From Skeletonema tropicum (taxonomy: Eukaryota; Bacillariophyta; Thalassiosirophyceae; Thalassiosirales; Thalassiosiraceae), in contig JAWZXG010000111.1 of NCBI GenBank assembly GCA_037178625.1, positions 1 to 14,653 on the forward strand: 14,653 nt of DNA. Reading direction: 5' to 3'. Every line of letters begins with the position of its first letter. Position 1 is the first letter of the stretch. The notes under the pieces were generated by a model. That model saw only the letters and a list, made by a program, of their open reading frames with translations, was not told where the DNA came from and searched no databases. The position numbers and the translations under genes were made by a program. Positions 7,906-14,653 of this stretch are shown piece after piece.

Positions 7906-8007
7906 AAGTAGTTAGGTTAAGAGTGAAAGAATGCTTTATATTTGAATAAGATTGACATTTTTGTGATTCGAGAAGAACGTTACTACTGTTCTTCTGAAAA
8001 AGCTCAG

Positions 8008-8916
8008 TTAAAGTGGCTTGCCATCTGCACCCAATAATCCACTTCCTTCAGAGTCCTTCTTCAGCTCCTTGCCATCCGCTCCAACTAGCTTGGGGCCACC
8101 TCCAATTCCAGCAGAAAGGACCTCAATCAATTGAATCTTAAAGAATAATGCAGCCCCTCCAGGAATCCTTCCATCAGGAGTACCTGCATCCCCATAACCC
8201 ATTTCTGCGGGAATACCAAGCATGGCAGTTTCTCCCTCACACATGTGTTGTAGCCCCGCTTGCCATCCCTTTATGACGCCGCCAAGAGGAAAGGTAACAG
8301 GATCTCCACCCAAAGATGAATCGAAGACTGTACCATCGGGCAATGTTCCATGATAGTGTACCTTAACGGTGGATGCTTGTGTTGGTTTGACTCCCTTTCC
8401 AAAGCCATCAGGTCCAGCCTCAAGTGGATGAATCACAACTCCACTCTCAAGCGTAGCAGTTTCTGGATTCTCTGACATCTCTTGCAACATGGCCTTTCCG
8501 GCATCTTCTATCTTCTTACGAATGTTGTTGGCCCTGTCAACGATAATCTTATTCAAATCATCACCTCTTCTTCCCAAAAGTTCCCTCTGACTTTCGTCGT
8601 CAAATTTTCCGACCACGGTATCCAATAGACCACGGGCAACTTGTGTCAATTCTTCGCTATTTTCTACTAGAGGGCGGACATCACCCAATTGCCGTGCAAG
8701 ATTCACACCGAGAGCATACATGAGTTCATCGTGTGTGCCTTCTTCGATGACCTTGGCTGCCGCTGGTCCTGACGATGAAGATGATTCATCGGCAAAGAGA
8801 GGTGTGTATCTTTGTACTGGAGCATGCGATATCGAGATCGGCAGCGGCCCAGGGGTGAAGGCAGAGACAGATGATGCCGTAGCGGCAATTGCGATAGCGA
8901 TGTGGTGGTTCTTCAT
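8008..8916 (-). CDS. Plastid-targeted FKBP-type peptidyl-prolyl isomerase
   Basis: The 302-residue product starts with a signal peptide whose end VSAFTPGP (residues 17-24) fits the diatom plastid ASAF motif. Residues 60-155 are helical and charged, like the dimerising FKBP_N part of Mip/FkpA proteins. The FKBP core spans about 163-267 and keeps key residues: VHYHG (Y188), VFDSS (F198, D199), F209, GGVIKGWQAGL (V214, I215, W218), IPAEMGYG (Y241) and LFFKIQLIEV. It should catalyse proline cis-trans isomerisation and assist protein folding in the plastid. The C-terminal tail holds two GADGK units (279-283, 296-300). The start is the only ATG placed before the signal peptide. The gene is divergent from the ferredoxin-like gene, with 316 bases between starts. 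No break or missing key residue is seen. Confidence 0.95.
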   Translation of the reverse strand: MKNHHIAIAIAATASSVSAFTPGPLPISISHAPVQRYTPLFADESSSSSGPAAAKVIEEGTHDELMYALGVNLARQLGDVRPLVENSEELTQVARGLLDTVVGKFDDESQRELLGRRGDDLNKIIVDRANNIRKKIEDAGKAMLQEMSENPETATLESGVVIHPLEAGPDGFGKGVKPTQASTVKVHYHGTLPDGTVFDSSLGGDPVTFPLGGVIKGWQAGLQHMCEGETAMLGIPAEMGYGDAGTPDGRIPGGAALFFKIQLIEVLSAGIGGGPKLVGADGKELKKDSEGSGLLGADGKPL

Positions 8917-9232
8917 CTTGCTGTGTGATGTGCGGCTGCGTCGTGCCTCGAATGATCGAGAGCGGCAATCAGAGAGATCGGAGGTTCGGAGGTGGATGGA
9001 GGTGATGGATGCGCGATGGGTCGAGGGTTAAAAAATGGCTTGGCGGAAAAATTTTGGCTCCCGCAATTTTTTCACAGAGGGTTTCGACTTTCGACCAGGA
9101 AGTAAGTACGTGGCAAACGCAACTAACTTCTTCTCCTACTCATCTACCAAGTTGAAAGAACAACTGCCTATAACCGCCTCAATCCTCTGCACAGCTCTGC
9201 ACTATTACTCTGAATAAACCACGCCCACAACA
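8917..9232. promoter_or_regulatory. Divergent promoter region between two plastid-protein genes
   Basis: The 316-base gap carries the 5' ends of the FKBP and the ferredoxin-like gene, which face outward. Open frames here (for example plus 9035-9217) have no protein-like character. The FKBP side is rich in CACCTCC-type pyrimidine text in its sense direction. I cannot name a specific site. Confidence 0.4.
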
Positions 9233-9646
9233 ATGAAATCTACCACTATTCTCTCACTCGTCGCAGCGGTTGCCGTTCCTCATGCTTCTACGGCTTTTAC
9301 TGCCACTCCTACGCCAATCCACAGATGTCAAGAAAATGCGAGAATACAATCCACTCAATTGGACTTGTTTGGCAACGCATTCAAAAATGATGACTCTCTT
9401 GGAAAACCACAGAATGCAGGTCTAACAAACGGTCCAAAAATCAATGAAGTCACGATCAACGGCAAGCCTGTCAAGGCTGTTGCAGGTCAAAAAGTGAGCA
9501 AAGTGTTGGCCTCGGCTCGTGTAAAGATGACGTATTCATGTCAAAAAGGAAACTGCGGTACATGTGAGATGCTCATGAATGGACGAGTTGAAAAGGCTTG
9601 TTTAGCGAAAATTCCACAGGGGAAGTGCACCATTCAAACTTACTAA
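9233..9646 (+). CDS. Plastid-targeted [2Fe-2S] ferredoxin-like protein
   Basis: The product is 137 residues. The signal peptide MKSTTILSLVAAVAVPHA ends in STAFTA (19-24), an ASAF-type plastid signal. The mature part is a beta-grasp [2Fe-2S] domain: EVTINGKPVKAVAGQKVSKV (72-91) followed by YSCQKGNCGTCEMLMNGRV. The cluster ligands are C103, C108, C111 and C123, that is C-x4-C-x2-C-x11-C. Classic photosynthetic ferredoxins have close to 29 residues before the last cysteine; a spacing of 11 is that of the ferredoxin domain of succinate dehydrogenase iron-sulfur subunits. It is thus not ordinary photosynthetic ferredoxin, and its redox partner is unknown. Start and stop are clear; the stop faces the cyclin stop 143 bases away. 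Confidence 0.87.
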   Translation: MKSTTILSLVAAVAVPHASTAFTATPTPIHRCQENARIQSTQLDLFGNAFKNDDSLGKPQNAGLTNGPKINEVTINGKPVKAVAGQKVSKVLASARVKMTYSCQKGNCGTCEMLMNGRVEKACLAKIPQGKCTIQTY

Positions 9647-9789
9647 TTTGGATTGATGTGTAAAGTATTATGAACTTCTGGCGTGTTCTTACACTAATCA
9701 TTAAATATTGGTCTCATTTAGTATGGATTAATCCCAACCAATCTTCATATGATGGTACTCCTACAAAGATCATCAAAAGTATGCATCAT

Positions 9790-10885
9790 TTAATTCACCT
9801 TTTGCCGCTTAGCATCTGGTTGAGAACTGCCACCTCCAGCAGCTTTGTTACTCTTCATCATGGCATCCAAATCCTTCCGAATAGCCCTAAACTGCCCCGA
9901 ATCGACCCCCCTCCTATTCGACTGAACAAGCTCCAGTATCTGCACCGATATACTAGTCAATTCCTCCACGCCAATTCCATCTAACAAGTCCAACCACGTC
10001 TTCCCCCCAATAGGACCGATACCAGCATGTGTCCCAGAGAGGTAAACACACGCCATGGCAATTTGCTGTGCACCAAATTGAAGACAGAGTGATGTATGCA
10101 ATGAATCATTTGCAAAAACTAATCGCATTTTGTGCCAATTCTTGTACCAATTGATTATTCTGCTGTGGTTTCCCCAACGGTTGTCCGTCTTTCCCTACCA
10201 ATTTGGCCTTTTTGGTAGGATTGTATTCTAATAATCGCTTCTTACTCAAACCTTGAGCACAATCAATTAGAAATTTGAAAGGGTGGTCTATACTCAATTC
10301 AAACCCAATAGTGTGTAGAATGACACGCTCCAACAATAACACACGTTCTTTCAACCTGGCAAATTCATCTGATTTCATTTGAAGATCCCCCCCGTGGAAG
10401 AAGACGGTGATGACATGATATTATTGGGACTCATACCCCCCACATTGGGACTATCCCCACCTGATGAGACTAATTTATTCTGCTGCTGTTGCGCCTTCCG
10501 CCGCAACTTCCAACATTCTCGAATGACTAAATCCAGTTTTTTGGGGCTTTCCTCCGTTTTCCCCGCCAGTAACAAACATGCCATGGCGACTTCGAAGCGG
10601 TCGTGTTCTTGAAAGGCGTGTTTGGCGTAGAAGCGATGGAAGAATACAGTGGCGGTGGCGATGGCTACGCGGGGGAGGCGGAGGCAGCGTTGTCCGCCGG
10701 CCTCCTCGAGAAAACGGCAGGTTCGTCTGCGAGCTTGGCGTTCTGCTTCGGGTGTCATTGGATCGGGTTGGTGGAGGACTGAGGGGAGGTGATTTTCGTC
10801 AAAGCAGGATGTGGGGATGGGGACTAGGGGATTGCCTTGGGTTTTGGCATGGCTGCTGGGGGAGGGGGGCTGATGTTGTCGACAT
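9790..10885 (-). CDS. Cyclin K/T-type transcriptional cyclin, split by single-base frame changes
   Basis: Three overlapping minus-strand frames (10758-10375, 10378-10106, 10128-9790) together form one two-box cyclin. Box 1 holds RRRTCRFLEEAG, VFFHRFY and AGKTEESPKKL; box 2 holds LERVILHTIGFELSIDHPFK, LVQELAQNAISF, then NDSLHTSLCLQFG and VYLSGTHAG. This order and wording match cyclin K, which with CDK12/13-like kinases phosphorylates RNA polymerase II. The breaks lie in a G7 run (plus 10387-10393, one base short) and a T5 run (plus 10114-10118, one base too many). Upstream of the Met at 10758 the frame continues sensibly (CFDENHLPSVLHQPDP); a likely true ATG at 10885 (MSTTSAPLPQ) needs one more shift in a C-rich stretch. 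Gln- and Ser/Asn-rich inserts interrupt box 1 and box 2. The C-terminus is KRQKVN, a possible nuclear signal. Such a core gene is unlikely to be dead, so assembly indels are likely. Confidence 0.82.
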
Positions 10886-11286
10886 GGTTTTTAGGTTCTT
10901 TGTTTTTTATGGTTTATGGTTTATGGCACACGGGAACAGCTGGCGCGCAAAAAGCAATTTACTGGATACCTATCTCCACATGCAGATGGTATCTGTTTCG
11001 TCAGTGCATACTTACAACTTATGTGCCTCTCGCATGCGCGATGCAGATCGCGAAAGAAGATTTTCATTGGTCCGTTATTGGTTGTTGCTTGCTGCTTGCT
11101 GCTTGCTTTGGCTTTTGTCTCATCAAGCAACGTTTCATGAAAGAAGTAACGGTTCATGAATTGAAGTAAATTGTGCTTCCAGCCAGTTCCAGCACCGTTG
11201 CAAAAAATAGGAGCGAGTGATTGAGAGTGCAAAATCTGGATCATTCCTCTCCTGATAAGATTAGTATATTGGCGCGGAACACGCTA
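10886..11286. promoter_or_regulatory. Divergent region between the cyclin and the next gene
   Basis: This is about 400 bases with several overlapping open frames on the plus strand (such as 10578-11159) that are shadows of the cyclin or low-complexity text. It includes a GCTTGCTGCTTGCTGCTTGC-type run at 11082-11112, read as CAAGCAG repeats on the cyclin sense strand. No other site is recognised. Confidence 0.4.
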
Positions 11287-12096
11287 ATGACCGCAGGAAT
11301 CACAAACGATCTCTTTGTGACCGGAGAAGAGTTCCCCAACACTACTCAATCAGTCGACATGTTATCCGTTGATCTCCTATCCGGCGCCTCGGGCGATGCA
11401 TTGGACAATGGATCTCCGCAGAGCATCTCTATGGCAGCATCTGAATCAACGAACAAACACAGTGGTGAGGTAGAACTAACCGAACAACCGAATGCAGATG
11501 CACATCCTACTAATACTGCTTCGTTGTTTGATAGCAGCATGTCCAAACCATCATCATTCGACAACAACCCACAAGCACCATCAGCTATCTATCAACTGAA
11601 CTTTGATGTGGAACACATTGGTAAGAAGAAGCCACAAAGTAAACGACAGGCCACGTGGACGTATGGATTTCCAAAAAATACGACGGATGAAAATTGGATT
11701 CTTGAAGAGCATGAAACAAGATTGACATGGTCCACACATTCTGGAAAATATTTGATTGAAGTGGATGGGCAGGTAGTGTTTGAAGGTGTAGCCAAGGGAT
11801 CTGTACTCGAGCACAAATTCATTTACAATCATACCGAGGCATGTGTCGGCGATGACTCTTCAGAAGAAGGATATATCCGGATGCGCGTCATAGCCTGTCG
11901 TAAACCACCCACACGATCGAGTACAAATTTTCGTTGTTACGAATTTGTCATTGGGGGGTGCGTCTTTCGTGATCTGGCGAGGAATAATCATTATGGGGAA
12001 GACTTTCACAATGAAGATAGTAGGGATGATGTTGGAGTTTTGAGTAGCATTCTTGATATAGTCGATCCTAGCTGGAGGTCGGCTGGAATGGCTTGA
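11287..12096 (+). CDS. Conserved-looking protein with a C-terminal beta-rich domain, function unknown
   Basis: The start is the first ATG (11287, MTAGITNDLFV), because an in-frame TGA lies at 11218 and no ATG lies between. The product is 269 residues. Residues 1-100 are Ser/Asn/Asp-rich and probably disordered. Residues 120-230 look folded: TWTYGFPK, then HETRLTWSTHSGKYLIEVDG (142-161), FIYNH, IRMRVIACRKPP (197-208) and FRCYEFVIGGCVFRDLA (215-231). The repeated strand-turn pattern W-S-x-x-S-G-K-x-x-x-x-x-D-G and Y-x-F-x-I-x-G recalls FAIM1-like beta-sandwich proteins, several of which seem to exist in diatoms; I cannot confirm this. There is no signal peptide or membrane segment, so a cytosolic or nuclear place is likely. 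The tail is acidic. The frame is intact. Confidence 0.62.
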   Translation: MTAGITNDLFVTGEEFPNTTQSVDMLSVDLLSGASGDALDNGSPQSISMAASESTNKHSGEVELTEQPNADAHPTNTASLFDSSMSKPSSFDNNPQAPSAIYQLNFDVEHIGKKKPQSKRQATWTYGFPKNTTDENWILEEHETRLTWSTHSGKYLIEVDGQVVFEGVAKGSVLEHKFIYNHTEACVGDDSSEEGYIRMRVIACRKPPTRSSTNFRCYEFVIGGCVFRDLARNNHYGEDFHNEDSRDDVGVLSSILDIVDPSWRSAGMA

Positions 12097-12801
12097 ATGT
12101 TGAATGGCACCGGGCCACAGACGGACAGTAGCATTAGAATAGGTCAACTTTGTAATTAGACTGATATCATGAGATTGCAATATTATGATGAAAGATTAGC
12201 TCCCTTTTTTTGAGGGATGTACCACGTGTATCCGTCAGTGCATTGGCAGAATGTGCAGGCTTTTGGAAAGAGAAGGCATGCGGATCTTCATCAATAGCAG
12301 TACATCTTCCAGGTAAAGCAGAGAGAACGCAGTGTGGAATAAATGGTAATAAATTATTATTGTAATGAGAATAATTGAACTTTCAATTTTCAGTTACTTA
12401 GGCCAACGATGCGCAACGGGACAAACTGAGCAAAGGTTGCTGTTAGATTAGTACCTACGTAGATACAGTAGATACAAGAATACTTTAATCATTATCTTTT
12501 TTCTCCTATCTAATCTATCAATAGCATCGATTGGAGGCAAGGAGAACGAGGATACAACAGGTTATAGAGCCTATAATATCACCAACAAAGAAGTTTATCC
12601 TCAGTCGCAGTTGCACTTGAAAGGTTATGATTTATGATTTATGATCGTTGATCGTTGAAAAAGGCAAGCTGCAAACCTGCGCAGAAGCAAGAAAACGAGA
12701 TCCGGGGCGAGGATCGGCGACCGGCATGCATGCAGCGTTTTGGTTCAAGTTTGGGGGACGCCGGCGGTTTGTTTGCCTGTACAATAACGAGCAGGGTAGA
12801 G
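12097..12801. other. Intergenic region upstream of the WbsX-like gene
   Basis: About 700 bases without a credible gene. It is AT-rich up to about 12650. It holds small direct repeats (TTATGAT units at 12625-12645, then GATCGTT twice). The frame upstream of the ATG at 12802 is open from about 12655 but has no ATG in that frame and reads as unlikely protein text. Confidence 0.5.
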
Positions 12802-12958
12802 ATGGATCCACCAGAAGCAACAGTGCCACCCCATCAGACGAGGCAAAGAAGAGGACCCCTTTATTTGCAATGGACCCTTCTTTTCGCAATCGGCTTTTCT
12901 ATTCTGTCGCTGCTGAAATTGGAACCTCTTGCCCGAAATTCAGTGCAAGATCACAACA
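12802..12958 (+). repeat. N-terminal anchor cassette, copy 2
   Basis: This matches 3709-3898. The last 58 bases are identical to copy 1; upstream, the match weakens and a gap of about 27 bases is needed between MDPP and the basic patch. The bases before the ATG are not alike, so the shared block is confined to the coding leader. Confidence 0.9.
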
Positions 12959-14283
12959 TCAATATTGATCTCCCATACAATAACAAGATTGATGCAACCC
13001 AGCTGCCGTCAGAAGAAAATGCAACACTGCTGCGCAAAGATGAAAGAAAAGAAGAGAATTTTTTTACCACGAGTCCTCGCGTTTGTTTTTCCGCAATTCC
13101 ATAAAGATCCTTTAAACGATTATATATGGGGAGAAGGATTCACAGACTGGGTCAGTCTCAGAAAGGCCCCAGAAAAGAACAGGCGGGGTTTCAAAATACC
13201 TCGTCCAACCGAGCTTGGATATTACAACTATTCTGACGCAGTACCACGAAGGAAGCAGGGAGAGCTGGCAAATCAATATGGAATTGATGGTTTTGTTTTT
13301 CATCATTACTGGTTCAATGATGAAACGCATCCAGGGCCCAATCTGCACGAGCCGTTGGTGAACATGCTAAGAGATGGCTATCCTGACGTTCCATTCGCTT
13401 TACATTGGTGTGCTCAGAAGTGGATAGTGACCTGGAATGCGCAAGTTGCACCTGGTTTCAAGTTCCCCAAGTCGGATGTGTTACAAGACCAATACTTCCC
13501 TCAAGACGAAGAGAAGATAAAGGAGTATTATGACTGGCTCAAGCAGTTCTTTCACCACCCAAATTACATCAAAGTTGATGGGAAGCCACTATTTATGGTG
13601 TATCAAAAGAAGCGTGGGCATCTCCATTGGCTCCCAATACTAAGAGATTTGGCAAAATTGGATGGTTTCCCGGCTTGTATTTTGTTGCTGGCATTTCAAA
13701 ACCACATGAGCACTTGCTGAAAGTAGAAGGCGAAGAATTCGAGGGCCCAATAACAGCAGCAGAGAAGCAAAAAGAGCGTCTATTTGGTAATTTTGGTGGA
13801 AATCTCTTTGAGAAGATACTAGACTACCCAAATCCGAGTGATTGGGCAGAGGGACGTTCGTTGGAGATTCCAACGTGGTGCTTAGATAAAATTGAAAAGG
13901 AGAAGAACAAGGTGCAGAGAGGACGCGAGATTGCAGGAATTATCAACTCATTTGACAACACTCCTCGCAAAAATTATACGCATTCTCGTCTATTTACAAC
14001 TGGTGAGCCTGATGAAGTCTTAGAGATGTTTCGCAAGTCTCTTGATGCAGCACTCTACTACGAAGCATGCTGTTTCTCGGATATCAACGATCGCTTATCA
14101 AAAGTCAAGAAAGATGATGATAGATTCATTTTGATTAATGCGATGAATGAATGGGCGGAAGGGATGGCACTGGAACCTTCCGATGCCTATGGTCGGAAGT
14201 TTTTAGAGACCATACGAGATACTAAAGATGATATATCAAAGAGTCGATGCTCTCGAAGACATTATAAGCAAGAAGAGGAATAG
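12802..14283 (+). CDS. Membrane-anchored WbsX/GH99-like carbohydrate-active enzyme, two frame changes
   Basis: The ATG at 12802 (MDPPEATVPPHQTRQRRG) begins a type II anchor: a basic patch, then the hydrophobic residues 19-40, then a short stem. The catalytic domain follows the WbsX (glycosyltransferase, GH99-like) order: FPQFHKDPLND, WGEGFTDW (about 13127-13150), YGIDGFVFHHYWF (about 13277-13315), WCAQKW, DGKPLFMVYQ, SFDNTPRKNY and INAMNEWAEG (about 14134-14163), ending AYGRKFLETIRD. WbsX proteins act in bacterial O-antigen or capsule synthesis; here the protein would face the Golgi or ER lumen and make or trim a surface glycan. The frame leaves register in a T7 run (13059-13065, one T too many) and returns at CCCGG (13669-13673, one base too few). 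Read as written, translation stops after 100 residues. The two shifts cancel, which fits two base-calling errors or an early pseudogene. Confidence 0.85.
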
Positions 14284-14653
14284 AATTCAGCCTGAGATAA
14301 TCAGCTAACAGTAAAGATTGGATTAGGGAGTATTCGAGGCTTAAAATTAGTCACCATTTTCCATCCAAGTCGAAGTACTATCTCATTGACTTTCAGCAAA
14401 CTCGCCTATTTAAATGCTAACATTGCGCTTGCTTGAGCTTGAGAGAATTGTATCAATCTTCAGCGTAACAATCTGTAACAATGCGCTCGCTAATACTCGC
14501 TGCTATCTCAACCCAACATAAATCTCTAAATAATGAGAGGAGCTAAGTCGTTCGGTCGGTCGGTCGGTCGGTCGTTCTGTCCGGGCCCTTTGGCGTGTCC
14601 TTTGGCCTTCACGGGCATTTTCGATCGACTCTTTCTTTGTTGGCTTGATTTGA
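14284..14653. other. Intergenic right end with a TCGG microsatellite
   Basis: No credible gene is present in these 370 bases. A (TCGG)5 microsatellite lies at 14552-14574. Around it the text is AT-rich on the left and GC-richer after 14575. It may be the promoter of a gene beyond the window. Confidence 0.6.

Noticed and set aside
10369..10460. Small intron joining the first two cyclin frames
   Set aside because: A GT at 10460 with an AG at 10369, or GTATGAGT at 10436 with an AG at 10356, would keep the frame. A one-base lack in the G7 run at 10387-10393 explains the change more simply, and the second cyclin break at 10114-10118 has no splice sites. RNA reads would settle it.
10578..11159. 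193-codon plus-strand open frame
   Set aside because: It overlaps the cyclin start on the opposite strand and reads as Gly/Arg/Trp-rich low-complexity text. No ATG-led domain is seen.
13059..13673. Programmed frameshifting in the WbsX-like gene
   Set aside because: There would have to be two opposite shifts 600 bases apart, with no slippery site plus stem or known diatom precedent. Indel errors or decay are simpler.
1..14653. CRISPR array, tRNA or rRNA genes
   Set aside because: I looked for regularly spaced repeats and for T-loop and D-loop signatures on both strands and found none.

Overview
This window looks like nuclear DNA of a diatom or close stramenopile alga. Three predicted proteins begin with a hydrophobic signal peptide that ends in an A-F junction (AYAFT, VSAFTP, STAFTA). 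This is the ASAF-type presequence that sends proteins into the complex plastid of diatoms and relatives. Genes are compact, alternate in strand, and are mostly free of introns. The species cannot be fixed from this window.

Layout: 1-378 is one long hairpin with two perfect 164-bp arms. From about 890 to 3703 lies what looks like a dead DNA transposon: an 18-bp inverted repeat at each side, three short palindromes next to those repeats, a decayed piggyBac-like transposase with a cysteine-rich tail (plus strand), and a broken acidic ORF (minus strand). Six bases beyond its right edge starts a broken gene for a membrane-anchored, SAM-methyltransferase-like protein (3709-4975).

A compact housekeeping block follows. 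It holds plastid EngB GTPase (minus), a HotDog thioesterase (plus), a plastid FKBP prolyl isomerase (minus), a plastid ferredoxin-like protein (plus), a cyclin K-type transcriptional cyclin (minus), and an unnamed beta-rich protein (plus). Gene pairs alternate between convergent and divergent. EngB, the FKBP and the ferredoxin-like protein are all predicted to work in the plastid: ribosome assembly, protein folding and electron transfer or Fe-S chemistry.

The last gene (12802-14283) encodes a WbsX/GH99-like carbohydrate-active enzyme. Its N-terminal membrane anchor is nearly identical in DNA to that of the methyltransferase-like gene 9 kb away, while the catalytic parts are unrelated. This shared anchor cassette is the most interesting thing here.

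At least eight single-base frame changes break otherwise conserved reading frames in four genes. Several sit in homopolymers, so part of the breakage may come from the assembly rather than biology. No tRNA, rRNA or CRISPR array was seen.
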